14,189 nucleotides of DNA. It comes from an uncultured Micrococcaceae bacterium. Its GTDB lineage: Bacteria; Actinomycetota; Actinomycetes; Actinomycetales; Micrococcaceae. Below the pieces are notes generated by a model that was given only the letters and a program-made list of their open reading frames with translations, made no database searches and was not told where the DNA came from. How positions within the stretch are numbered: position 1 is the first letter of the stretch; each line of letters starts with the position of its first letter. The position numbers and the translations under genes were made by a program. Positions 1 to 7,313 of the stretch are shown here, piece by piece. The DNA lies in contig CALBOC010000289.1 in NCBI GenBank assembly GCA_937896705.1, positions 1 through 14,189 of the forward strand, in the 5' to 3' direction.

Positions 1-2
1 TC

Positions 3-368
3 CCATTCGTCAACAGCATCATGCTGTGGGTCATCATGAGCCTGATCGGCGTCTTTGGCATGATGTACCTGTCACCAGCAAGCGTTTCCCCCAGCGAGTA
101 CCCGGATGAAGTACCAAGCCAGGACTTTGCGACTGCTCTGGGTCTGGTATTGACCCTTGGCAACATGGGTGCCGTGATCTTCCCATACGTCTACACGCTG
201 GGCACCGAAATGGGCAGTTCCGCCTTGGGTTGGTGGCTCATTGCCGGACTATCTGCCCTGAGCATTCTGGGCATTCGGATGGCCCGGGAGCCCCGGGTGG
301 CACAACCTTCCAAAAGCGCCGAAGAAGTACTCAATGAACAAGCTGTGACAAACCAAGTCCCTGCCTAA
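3..368 (+). CDS. MFS-type transporter, C-terminal part (5' end outside window)
   Basis: The frame is open from the left edge to TAA at 366-368, so this is the 3' end of a longer gene. About 120 residues are visible. They show three hydrophobic segments: one near the start (LWVIMSLIGVFGMMYL), a central one with the pattern ALGLVLTLGNMGAVIFPYVY, and a last one (GWWLIAGLSALSILGI). A charged tail of about 30 residues follows. Small residues followed by GN, G and P in the middle segment, then a final helix and a hydrophilic tail, are typical of the last helices of major facilitator superfamily proteins. The substrate cannot be told from this part. Its nearness to aromatic-acid genes makes an aromatic-acid permease conceivable, but a strong hairpin and about 180 bp separate it from the next gene, so it is probably a separate transcription unit. 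Confidence 0.6.
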   Translation, partial: PFVNSIMLWVIMSLIGVFGMMYLSPASVSPSEYPDEVPSQDFATALGLVLTLGNMGAVIFPYVYTLGTEMGSSALGWWLIAGLSALSILGIRMAREPRVAQPSKSAEEVLNEQAVTNQVPA

Positions 369-378
369 CTTCGACTAC

Positions 379-426
379 CGCTTCGAGGGCATGTTCCACA
401 TTGTGGAGCATGCCCTCGAAGCGTTT
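379..426 (+). terminator. Hairpin terminator after the truncated transporter gene
   Basis: Arms 379-399 and 403-423 form a 21-bp stem with one G-U pair and a 3-base loop (ATT). It begins 10 bases after the stop codon. Only three T residues follow, so it is a weak classical intrinsic terminator but a very stable hairpin, as is common in actinobacteria. It probably ends the upstream transcript and isolates it from the next gene. Confidence 0.75.
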
Positions 427-504
427 AACCCAGATGTTGCCAGCCAGTGCTAAGGCTTGCGGACGCTGTGACATTGTCTGACCTAGTCCGCGTTACAACA
501 ACCA

Positions 505-533
505 TTGAGCTAAGCCAACCCCTCACATAGGCT
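505..533 (+). promoter_or_regulatory. Candidate promoter of the DASS transporter gene
   Basis: TTGAGC (505-510) and TAGGCT (528-533) are separated by exactly 17 bases. They match the -35 consensus in 4 of 6 and the -10 in 3 of 6 positions, keeping the TAnnnT pattern of actinobacterial -10 boxes. Transcription would start near 540 and leave a leader of about 68 bases. No clear palindromic operator is visible in 427-607. The call rests on consensus matching only. Confidence 0.35.
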
Positions 534-607
534 GACCAACACAAGTCGAACAACACAGCACATGCCGGAATGCGCGCCTGAGGCAGCACTAATCGCGGGG
601 GGACGAC

Positions 608-2269
608 ATGGTCCAGCAGGATCCTGCAAGTAAAGCCACCGGATCTCACCTGAAACGTGATGTCGTGGATCAACGAGCGGCAGCGGGGCAAGAATTATCG
701 GAAGGTATGAAAGCCCCACCGGTCAAATACAGCGAATGGCTGCGAAAGATAGTTGGTCTTGTCGGCGGGGTCATTGCCGCGGTGCTGCTATATCTGGCAT
801 TACCTGCGGAACTGGCCATGTGGCCGAAACTGACCGCCGCGACTGCCGTCCTGATGGCTATCTGGTGGATGACCGAGGCAATCCCCATCCCAGCTACGGC
901 ACTCGTGCCACTCATTGTCTTCCCGCTACTGGTCCCGGCGGAAGAATCAGATGGCGGAGTGACCGTTTCGGAAGTCGGAGCCAACTACGGCAACGACATT
1001 ATTTTCCTTTTCATGGGCGGGTTCCTGCTGGCCCTGGGGATGCAACGCTGGAACCTGCATCGCCGGATTGCGCTCCTGGTCTTGCGAAGTATGGGCTCCC
1101 GCACGAATGCGCTCATCGCCGGGTTTATGATCGCTACCGGATTCCTGTCCATGTGGGTCTCCAACACTGCCACCGCGGTGATGATGTTACCGATCGGAAT
1201 CTCGGTGCTGCTTTTGGTCAAAAAGATCACCGACGGTGACGAAACCGCGGAGAGTATCGAGCATGGGACCGACATCGAAGCATCGCAAGAAGATGTCGCG
1301 GAAGTCTCGAGCACAAATTTTGGTACGGGGCTGATGTTGGCCATCGCTTACTCAGCCTCCATCGGTTCGTTAGGGACGATCATCGGAACTCCGCCCAATG
1401 CGTTATTGGCAGCCCACATGGCCGCGAATCACGATCTGGAGCTTGGTTTTGGTCGCTGGATGATGGTGGGGGTCCCACTGTCCATCGTTTTGATGATCGG
1501 CGCATGGTTCGTGCTCACCAAGGTCATGTTCAAACCCGAGGTCAAAGAAATTCCCGGGGGCGCAGAACTTATCCGCAACGAGTGGCAGAAACTGGGACCG
1601 ATGTCGATGGGAGAACGCTCCGTCCTGATCGTGTTCGTAATAGCGGCACTGTCCTGGATTTCAGTACCGCTCATTTCTGAGTACATCTTCGGACTCGAAG
1701 AGCCCGTCGTCTCGGATGCCGGTATCGCGTTGATCGTGGGGTTAGCGATGTTCATCCTTCCCGGCGGATCCGGTCGGGGGATTCGACTCTTGAACTGGGA
1801 CACCGCACTGCACCTGCCCTGGGGCGTCCTGTTGCTTTTCGGTGGCGGATTGGCACTGTCAGCGCAGTTTTCGGACTCCGGATTGTCCGAGTGGCTAGGA
1901 ACTCTGGTCGAAGGTCTGGGCGGAATTCCCGTCTGGATCATGGTCGCTTTAGCCACGGTCGGAATTTTGGTTCTCACCGAGATGACCTCAAATACCGCGA
2001 CCGCAGCAACCTTCTTGCCAGTAGCTTCTGGGATTGCCATGGGCACCGGTATCGAACCGCTGATGCTAACCGCACCGGTCGCGTTAGCTGCTACGTGTGC
2101 CTTCATGCTGCCGGTGGCCACGCCACCAAATGCGATCGCCTTTGGTTCCGGGTACGTCACCATCGGTCAGATGGTCAAAGGTGGAGCGCTCATCAACGTG
2201 CTGGCAGTCGTCCTGATAACCATTACTGCCATGACTCTGCTGGTCTGGGTATTTGGCATCACGAACTAG
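608..2269 (+). CDS. DASS/SLC13 family sodium:carboxylate symporter
   Basis: The 553-residue integral membrane protein belongs to the divalent anion:sodium symporter (DASS, SLC13/INDY) family. These proteins usually import succinate, malate or fumarate, and in some members citrate, tartrate or sulfate, with sodium. The two inverted-repeat SNT motifs are present at residues 185-187 and 461-463. They are paired with GTPPN at 260-264 and TPPN at 505-508; in VcINDY these segments bind sodium and the carboxylates. The family motif MTEAIPIPATAL lies near residue 90. A hydrophilic acidic loop occupies about residues 205-235. The N-terminal 45 residues are cytoplasmic in character. ATG 608 follows a G-rich stretch (GGGGGACGAC); ATG 707 (Met34) is an alternative start but its purines lie too close. 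The IclR gene follows 77 bp downstream, so this carrier may be under that regulator. The substrate is unknown; beta-ketoadipate or another dicarboxylate would fit the locus. Confidence 0.88.
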   Translation: MVQQDPASKATGSHLKRDVVDQRAAAGQELSEGMKAPPVKYSEWLRKIVGLVGGVIAAVLLYLALPAELAMWPKLTAATAVLMAIWWMTEAIPIPATALVPLIVFPLLVPAEESDGGVTVSEVGANYGNDIIFLFMGGFLLALGMQRWNLHRRIALLVLRSMGSRTNALIAGFMIATGFLSMWVSNTATAVMMLPIGISVLLLVKKITDGDETAESIEHGTDIEASQEDVAEVSSTNFGTGLMLAIAYSASIGSLGTIIGTPPNALLAAHMAANHDLELGFGRWMMVGVPLSIVLMIGAWFVLTKVMFKPEVKEIPGGAELIRNEWQKLGPMSMGERSVLIVFVIAALSWISVPLISEYIFGLEEPVVSDAGIALIVGLAMFILPGGSGRGIRLLNWDTALHLPWGVLLLFGGGLALSAQFSDSGLSEWLGTLVEGLGGIPVWIMVALATVGILVLTEMTSNTATAATFLPVASGIAMGTGIEPLMLTAPVALAATCAFMLPVATPPNAIAFGSGYVTIGQMVKGGALINVLAVVLITITAMTLLVWVFGITN

Positions 2270-2346
2270 CCAAGAACATCCCCACAAATATCAATAAGAC
2301 CCAGGAGCGAAACTTCAACGTCCGAACCCGATAAACTGAGAGCCTC

Positions 2347-3120
2347 ATGACCAGATCTTCTTCCGGTGAAACAATGCTCGACCGTGTGTTGCGCATCCTG
2401 TCTGCTTTTGATGCCCGCCGCCGACAGATCACCGTCGCAGACTTGTCACGCATCACAGAGATCCCATTAGCCACCACGTATCGGTTAGTCGGCCAGCTAG
2501 CTGACGAAGATATCCTGACCCGCTACCCCGACGGCTCCATTGGATTGGGCATGCGACTGTGGGAATTAGCCGCCCGCTCCTCCCCCGCCCTCAGTCTTCG
2601 CACCGCGGCGATGCCGTTCTTAGACGATGTGCAGTCCATTTTCCGACAACACACCCAACTATCCGTCCTGGATGCCCACGAAGTGCTCGTGGTGGAACGC
2701 TTATCGTCCCGCCGGTCCGTGGTCAATCAGGCTACCGTCGCGACCCGGATGCCGGTGCACACGGTGTCGATGGGTCTGGTGCAATTAGCATTTCAGCCGC
2801 AGCACGTGATTGACGAATATTTCAAACACTATCCCGACGCCAAACAGCTTTCCTATCCAGGAACCGGCAAGATGACCCACACCCTGGCGAAAATACGGCA
2901 AGAGGGTTTCGCAATGCTCGACGGCATGCTGGATGACGGCACCACCGGGGCTGCGGTCCCCGTCTTTGATAAACCGACCGGTCGGAATCGAGTCGCTATC
3001 GCCGCGATCTCGGTGGTGATCCCCGAAGATTTTGAGCCCCGCTCGGCAGTGATACCGGTGTTAATGGCCGCCTCTCGCGGACTGACCCGCGCACTGCATC
3101 CGGTCACTGAGCCGCGTTAA
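2347..3120 (+). CDS. IclR-family transcriptional regulator, candidate regulator of pobA
   Basis: The 257-residue protein has an N-terminal winged helix-turn-helix (about residues 10-75; helix-turn-helix near 28-52, containing VADLSRITEIPLATTYRLV). A C-terminal IclR effector-binding domain follows (about 80-250), with the typical stretch from VLVVERL to VHTVSMG and the later GFAMLDGMLDDG segment. IclR proteins such as PobR, PcaU and PcaR control aromatic-acid genes, binding small aromatic or aliphatic acids. It lies between the DASS gene and pobA, all on the same strand. A perfect palindrome starts at its last base, which suggests that it controls pobA and perhaps itself or the transporter. 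The start at ATG 2347 has only a weak purine stretch (GAGAG); ATG 2374 (Met10) is an alternative that would still keep the whole DNA-binding domain. The effector is not deducible, so I give no gene symbol, although PobR is the obvious candidate. Confidence 0.85.
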   Translation: MTRSSSGETMLDRVLRILSAFDARRRQITVADLSRITEIPLATTYRLVGQLADEDILTRYPDGSIGLGMRLWELAARSSPALSLRTAAMPFLDDVQSIFRQHTQLSVLDAHEVLVVERLSSRRSVVNQATVATRMPVHTVSMGLVQLAFQPQHVIDEYFKHYPDAKQLSYPGTGKMTHTLAKIRQEGFAMLDGMLDDGTTGAAVPVFDKPTGRNRVAIAAISVVIPEDFEPRSAVIPVLMAASRGLTRALHPVTEPR

Positions 3121-3138
3121 TTCTCATTTGATGAGAAT
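3120..3138 (+). promoter_or_regulatory. Palindromic candidate operator upstream of pobA
   Basis: ATTCTCAT-TTG-ATGAGAAT is a perfect 8-3-8 inverted repeat that begins at the last base of the IclR stop codon and ends 75 bases before the pobA start. Its size and symmetry suit a dimeric winged-helix regulator. Assigning it to the adjacent IclR protein is inference. I did not find a second copy at the DASS promoter. Confidence 0.5.
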
Positions 3139-3139
3139 A

Positions 3140-3157
3140 CGGTGGCGTAGGCCACCG
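3140..3157. other. Short hairpin (7-bp stem) in the pobA leader region
   Basis: CGGTGGC-GTAG-GCCACCG is a perfect inverted repeat with a 4-base loop, one base after the ATTCTCAT palindrome. There is no T-tract, so it is a poor intrinsic terminator for the IclR gene. It could be part of a compound operator or a leader hairpin. A third small palindrome, GTGTC-G-GACAC, sits at 3161-3171. Confidence 0.4.
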
Positions 3158-3213
3158 CCTGTGTCGGACACTTGAAGAGATCATTACACGTTGTGCAACC
3201 GACAGGAGTTCGT

Positions 3214-4404
3214 TTGACCACGCAAGCTGAAACCACCCAGGTGGGAATCGTTGGAGGCGGTCCAGCAGGATTAATGCTGTCGCATCTGCTCGCCCGGGCC
3301 GGTATTGATAATATCGTGCTGGAAACCCGCGACCACGAAACCATCAAAAACACCCACCGTGCGGGCATCCTCGAAACCGGGGCCGTGGAACTGCTCACCG
3401 AATACGGCGTAGACTCACGCATTCGCGAGATCGGGTACGAACACCACGGAATCGACCTGCGCTTCGACGGCAAGTCGCACCGCATTAACTTCAAAGAACT
3501 CATCGACGCATCAGTCTGGTTGTACCCGCAAAACGAAGTCTTCGTTGACCTGGCGGCGGCTCGCGCTCGCGACGGTGGCGACGTACGGTACGAACACACC
3601 GTCACCGGGTTGGAAGATGTCGAAACTGACGCACCAAAAATCCACTACACCGACGCTGATGGCAACCCAGGGACCATCCAAGCGCAGATCCTGGTCGGTG
3701 CTGACGGCTCACGGTCCTTCTGCCGGCGGGCGATTCCATCGGAGACCCGTCAAGAACATAAAATCGAGTACCCCTTCGCCTGGTTCGGCATTCTTACCGA
3801 GGCTCCACCAAGTGCCGAGGAACTCATTTATGCCAACTCCCCTCGCGGTTTCGCCCTGATTTCGCAGCGCAACGAGAAAGTCCAGCGCCACTATTTCCAG
3901 TGTGACCCCAATGAGAACCCCGATGACTGGACCGAAGACCAGATTTGGGATGAGCTCCAGGCTCGCGTAGACGGGCCGGACGGTTTCCAGCTCAAACGCG
4001 GTCCGATTTTTGAAAAAACCGTCTTGAAATTCCGCTCATTCGTGGCCGAACCGATGCGATGGGGCAACCTATTTTTAGCCGGCGACGCCGGCCACACGGT
4101 CCCACCAACCGGCGCCAAGGGCCTAAACCTGGCCTTTGCCGACGTCAAAGTCCTCTTCTCGGCCCTCGAACAGTTTTTCACCACCGGGCAGACCACCGGC
4201 ATCGATGAATATTCCGAGACCGCGTTGCGCCGGGTCTGGAAAGCGCAGAACTTCTCGTACTGGATGACCAGCATGCTGCACACCCGGGACGACGCCTCCT
4301 CATTTGAAACCCGACGTGCCATTGGGGAACTCCACACCGTGGTGGGATCGAAATACGGACGTCAATACCTTGCCGAGTCGTACTGCGGCTGGCCCCACGA
4401 ATAA
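3214..4404 (+). CDS. pobA: 4-hydroxybenzoate 3-monooxygenase (FAD)
   Basis: This flavoprotein hydroxylates 4-hydroxybenzoate to protocatechuate using NAD(P)H and oxygen, the entry step for the pca genes downstream. The FAD Rossmann motif GGGPAG is at residues 14-19, the second FAD/NAD(P)H motif GADGSR lies mid-protein, and LFLAGDAGHTVPPTGAKGLN is the third. Substrate-contact residues of the Pseudomonas enzyme have counterparts: the RAGILE arginine (R49), SQR at 217-219 (S212 and R214 there) and a tyrosine in the C-terminal ESYCGWP. I chose TTG 3214 because AGGAG (3204-3208) lies five bases upstream and gives 396 residues, close to the usual 394. GTG 3193 and TTG 3172 in the same frame lack such a site. 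The 37-50 segment (ETRDHETIKNTHRA) differs from that of NADPH-specific Pseudomonas enzymes and resembles actinobacterial ones that prefer NADH. pcaH starts 26 bp downstream, so they are probably cotranscribed. Confidence 0.95.
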   Translation: MTTQAETTQVGIVGGGPAGLMLSHLLARAGIDNIVLETRDHETIKNTHRAGILETGAVELLTEYGVDSRIREIGYEHHGIDLRFDGKSHRINFKELIDASVWLYPQNEVFVDLAAARARDGGDVRYEHTVTGLEDVETDAPKIHYTDADGNPGTIQAQILVGADGSRSFCRRAIPSETRQEHKIEYPFAWFGILTEAPPSAEELIYANSPRGFALISQRNEKVQRHYFQCDPNENPDDWTEDQIWDELQARVDGPDGFQLKRGPIFEKTVLKFRSFVAEPMRWGNLFLAGDAGHTVPPTGAKGLNLAFADVKVLFSALEQFFTTGQTTGIDEYSETALRRVWKAQNFSYWMTSMLHTRDDASSFETRRAIGELHTVVGSKYGRQYLAESYCGWPHE

Positions 4405-4430
4405 CTTGCTGACAAAGAAAGGATTGTGAA

Positions 4431-5240
4431 GTGTCTGAGCAAAACCAACGCCTGGATCCGCTGGCCACAGCCGACTCGCAGGACTCAATCACCGCTGAAA
4501 TCGAAGACCTCCACGCGACCTATCGCGCCGGGGTGGAAGCCGACAGCTCCAACGAAGAAACCCAACCGAGACTGGACTTCGCGCCCTACCGCTCGTCGCT
4601 GCTGCGGCATCCCACCAAGGACTTACACCACACCGACCCGGAAACCATCGAGCTGGCCTCACCGGCCTTTGGGCATCGGGATGTCCATCTCTTGGAATCT
4701 GATCTGACCATTCAGCACAATGGCGAACCCATCGGTGAACGCATCAAGGTCCGCGGCCGTGTGCTCGACGGTAATGGCCGTCCGGTCCGCGGGCAGCTCA
4801 TTGAAATTTGGCAGGCCAACGCCGCTGGTCGATACATTCACAAGCGTGACCAGCACCCAGCCCCGATTGATCCAAACTTCTCCGGCGTTGGTCGTGCCAT
4901 CACCGGCGATGACGGATCCTATGAGTTCACCACCATCAAACCGGCACCGTATCCGTGGAAAAACCACCACAACGCCTGGCGTCCAGCCCACATTCACTTC
5001 TCACTGTTCGGCACCGACTTCACCCAGCGCATGATCACCCAAATGTATTTTCCGGGTGACCCGCTGTTTGCGCTGGATCCGATTTATCAATCCATTACCG
5101 ACCAAAAAGCTCGCGACCGCCTGGTGGCGACGTATGACCACTCGGTGACCAGCCACGAATGGAATACCGGGTACTCCTGGGACATCGTACTCACCGGTTC
5201 CCAACGCACCTGGATGGAGGACGAAGACCATGACCACTAA
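4431..5240 (+). CDS. pcaH: Protocatechuate 3,4-dioxygenase, beta subunit
   Basis: The beta subunit carries the non-haem Fe(III) of the intradiol dioxygenase that cleaves protocatechuate to 3-carboxy-cis,cis-muconate. All four iron ligands can be placed: Tyr135 (AGRYIH), Tyr174 (PAPYPW), His187 and His189 (PAHIHFS). Their spacing (39, 13, 2) is the same as in the Pseudomonas enzyme (Tyr108, Tyr147, His160, His162 of that subunit). The 269 residues are somewhat longer than the roughly 240 of Pseudomonas because of an N-terminal extension of about 40 residues with acidic, polar composition (residues 1-48). GTG 4431 is preceded by GAAAGGA at 4417-4423, seven bases away. The first conserved stretch (YRSSLLRHPTKDL) lies at about residue 53. 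Its 3' end overlaps pcaG by 11 bp, consistent with coupled synthesis of the two subunits. Confidence 0.97.
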   Translation: MSEQNQRLDPLATADSQDSITAEIEDLHATYRAGVEADSSNEETQPRLDFAPYRSSLLRHPTKDLHHTDPETIELASPAFGHRDVHLLESDLTIQHNGEPIGERIKVRGRVLDGNGRPVRGQLIEIWQANAAGRYIHKRDQHPAPIDPNFSGVGRAITGDDGSYEFTTIKPAPYPWKNHHNAWRPAHIHFSLFGTDFTQRMITQMYFPGDPLFALDPIYQSITDQKARDRLVATYDHSVTSHEWNTGYSWDIVLTGSQRTWMEDEDHDH

Positions 5241-5823
5241 TGATCTCACCCCAACACCCGGCCAGACTATTGGCCCGTTCTTCGGGTATTTCAACGCCGC
5301 CGAGAACGTTCACCTGCCCTTTGAAAATGGTGACAACCTCGTCCCTCCGGGTGATGCCCGGGCCGTTCAGCTCATCGGCACCGTCTACGACGGTGCGGGC
5401 ACGCCGATCCCGGATGCGATGATCGAAATCTGGCAGGCAGATGAACACGGCAATATCCCCAACCAGGATGGTTCGCTAATTCGTGACCCGTTTGCTTTCA
5501 CCGGCTGGGGGCGTGCAACCACCGACAACGTCGGGACCTACCGTTTCACCACGGTAGAACCCGGGGCCACAGACGAAGGCAAGCCCCCGTTTATCCACGT
5601 GGTGGTCTTTGCTCGCGGTCTGCTCAATAAGTTGCACACCCGTGTGTATCTGCCAGACACCGCGGGCCTTGAGACTGACGAAACTCTGTCGGCCCTGGGA
5701 GATCGCGCTCAGACGCTGATCGCCACCCGTGACGGCAAACGACTGATTTTCGACATTCACCTGCAAGGTGACCACGAGACGGTGTTCTTCCAGTTTCCGG
5801 GGATGACCTACCCGAAAGCCTAG
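5230..5823 (+). CDS. pcaG: Protocatechuate 3,4-dioxygenase, alpha subunit
   Basis: The 197-residue alpha subunit pairs with PcaH in the (alpha-beta)n-Fe dioxygenase. It has the intradiol-dioxygenase beta-sandwich fold but lacks the iron ligands, as expected for the alpha chain. Recognisable stretches are TPTPGQTIGPFFGY at residues 7-20, PDAMIEIWQADEHG at about 61-74, FTGWGRATTD at about 90-99, and FARGLLNKLHTRVYLPD at about 127-143. In the Pseudomonas enzyme the corresponding alpha-chain segment contributes an arginine to the active site; Arg138 in HTR is the likely equivalent. ATG 5230 lies within the end of pcaH and has GGAGG at 5216-5220, nine bases upstream. Length matches the family (about 200). 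Confidence 0.97.
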   Translation: MTTNDLTPTPGQTIGPFFGYFNAAENVHLPFENGDNLVPPGDARAVQLIGTVYDGAGTPIPDAMIEIWQADEHGNIPNQDGSLIRDPFAFTGWGRATTDNVGTYRFTTVEPGATDEGKPPFIHVVVFARGLLNKLHTRVYLPDTAGLETDETLSALGDRAQTLIATRDGKRLIFDIHLQGDHETVFFQFPGMTYPKA

Positions 5824-5834
5824 GTTTCAGCCAC

Positions 5835-5868
5835 ACGATACCCGCCCGTGAACTCGGGCGGGTATCGT
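5835..5868 (+). terminator. Intercistronic hairpin between pcaG and pcaB
   Basis: Arms 5835-5848 and 5855-5868 form a perfect, GC-rich 14-bp stem with a 6-base loop (TGAACT), starting 12 bases after pcaG. The tail (TGTGTCC) is not a U-tract. The pcaB ribosome binding site follows only 23 bases later. A full stop would leave pcaB without a visible promoter, so partial termination or protection of the pcaHG message from 3' decay is more likely. Confidence 0.55.
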
Positions 5869-5906
5869 TGTGTCCAGACCCCCTGATGCGAAAAGGAATC
5901 CAACCT

Positions 5907-7313
5907 GTGTATGACTATGGCTTGCTCAACCCTGTCTGGGCGGGCACTCGCGCTGCAGAACAGACCTCTGATGTCGCCTTTGCTCAGGCGATGCTGGATG
6001 TAGAAGCCGCCTGGTGTCGAGCACAAATCCGTTTCGGGACCGCACCCGAATCCATCCGCCAAGCAGTCGAGACGGCCTGCGATATTACCGCCTATGATCT
6101 CACTAACATGGCGGCTAAAACCCCCGACGGAGCAAATGCGCTGATCCCCCTGCTGGCCGAATTACGCAACAAGGTCGCAGCACAACATCCCGAAGCCGTG
6201 TCCTACATCCACCGCGGGGCGACGTCGCAAGACATTATTGATACCGCGTTGATGCTGGTCGCGGCTCGCGCCGGAGACGATATTGTGGCCCATCTCAAAA
6301 CCACGGTGCGGCAGCTGAGCGCGCTGGCCGAAGAGCACGCCGAGACTGTGATGATCGGTCGCTCGCTGGGCCAACACGCGCAACCCATCAGCTTTGGCTA
6401 CCGCGTCTCACAGTGGCTTGAGGCTATTGCGACCGCAGGACAGCACGTTGAGACCGCCGTCAATGGCCTGCCGGTTCAATGGGGCGGTGCCGTGGGAACC
6501 TCCACGTGGTGGGTCGATTATTTCAAAGCCGAACAGCCCGAACACGATCCGATGCAACTGGTCAATGCCCAGCGCGATGTGTTCGCCGAGGAACTCGGTC
6601 TAGCCTCAGCCTCGGTCTGGCATGCCAACCGGATGCCCGTCACCCGCCTGGCCCACACGGCATTTGATGTCGTGGCCGCCGCGGCCAAACTGGCCAATGA
6701 CGTGCTGACCGCTGTCCAGGCCGAACACGCCGAGCTGGCCGAACCAACCGCACCCGGCCGCGGTGGATCTTCGGCGATGCCCCACAAGAACAACCCGGTG
6801 TTGTCCATTCGGATTAAGAATGCGGCCCAGGAGGCCACCGGGCATCTAACCGCCTTGCACACCGGAGTGATCAGCAATACCGCCGAACGTGCCGACGGCG
6901 GATGGCACACCGAATGGGCGGCCCTGCGCGGGCTGCTGCGCATCACCGGTGCGGTGGCAGAAATCTTGACCGAACTGACCGCGGGGCTGCAAGTCTTTCC
7001 GCACACCATGCGCCGAAACCTCGAAATTCACGGCAACTACCTCTTCCAGGGGCGGCTCAGCCAGTGGCTGGCACCGCTGGTCGAAGCCCACGGCGCCGCA
7101 GCGCCCGGAGACGGCAAGCAGCTTATCGAGTCCGTCTGTCAGGAGGCCATTGCTTCCGGCAAGGATCTCGCCCACACCTTGGTCGAACGACTGCCCGATG
7201 GCATCGTCAGTGTCGAAGCTATCGAAAAAATGTTAGATCCTTCCGGATACATGGGAGGAGCTGCCACAATCGTGGCAGAAGTAAACTCGCGTTACAGAAA
7301 GTGGAGTACATGA
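5907..7313 (+). CDS. pcaB: 3-carboxy-cis,cis-muconate cycloisomerase
   Basis: PcaB converts 3-carboxy-cis,cis-muconate to 4-carboxymuconolactone. It belongs to the fumarase/aspartase/argininosuccinate-lyase superfamily. The superfamily signature GRGGSSAMPHKNNP occupies residues 284-297; its flexible loop holds the serine pair 288-289, one of which is the catalytic base in related lyases. The other superfamily regions are also seen: HRGATSQDIIDTA at about 106-118 and GRSLGQHAQPISFG at about 151-164. GTG 5907 is the best start, nine bases after AAAAGGA (5891-5897); it gives 468 residues, near the usual 450. An in-frame ATG at 5886 lies upstream of that site and is less likely. The stop TGA overlaps the ATG of the next gene (ATGA), a sign of translational coupling. 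Confidence 0.95.
   Translation: MYDYGLLNPVWAGTRAAEQTSDVAFAQAMLDVEAAWCRAQIRFGTAPESIRQAVETACDITAYDLTNMAAKTPDGANALIPLLAELRNKVAAQHPEAVSYIHRGATSQDIIDTALMLVAARAGDDIVAHLKTTVRQLSALAEEHAETVMIGRSLGQHAQPISFGYRVSQWLEAIATAGQHVETAVNGLPVQWGGAVGTSTWWVDYFKAEQPEHDPMQLVNAQRDVFAEELGLASASVWHANRMPVTRLAHTAFDVVAAAAKLANDVLTAVQAEHAELAEPTAPGRGGSSAMPHKNNPVLSIRIKNAAQEATGHLTALHTGVISNTAERADGGWHTEWAALRGLLRITGAVAEILTELTAGLQVFPHTMRRNLEIHGNYLFQGRLSQWLAPLVEAHGAAAPGDGKQLIESVCQEAIASGKDLAHTLVERLPDGIVSVEAIEKMLDPSGYMGGAATIVAEVNSRYRKWST

Noticed and set aside
1429..2163. 244-codon open frame on the minus strand inside the DASS gene
   Set aside because: Serine/proline-rich shadow of a well-supported membrane protein, with no ribosome binding site or family resemblance.
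2270..2346. GCGAAA and CCGAAC before the IclR gene as a degenerate version of the pcaF operator
   Set aside because: The half-sites are imperfect, in the wrong spacing and not symmetric, so chance is the simpler explanation.
3172..3213. Longer pobA starts at TTG 3172 or GTG 3193
   Set aside because: The extra residues do not look like the family N-terminus, and AGGAG at 3204-3208 fits TTG 3214, which also gives the standard length.
6902..7309. In-frame upstream extension of pcaL reading through pcaB
   Set aside because: It is an arginine-rich frame overlapping conserved pcaB coding sequence. ATG 7310 matches the start of the hydrolase domain and gives the usual PcaL length.
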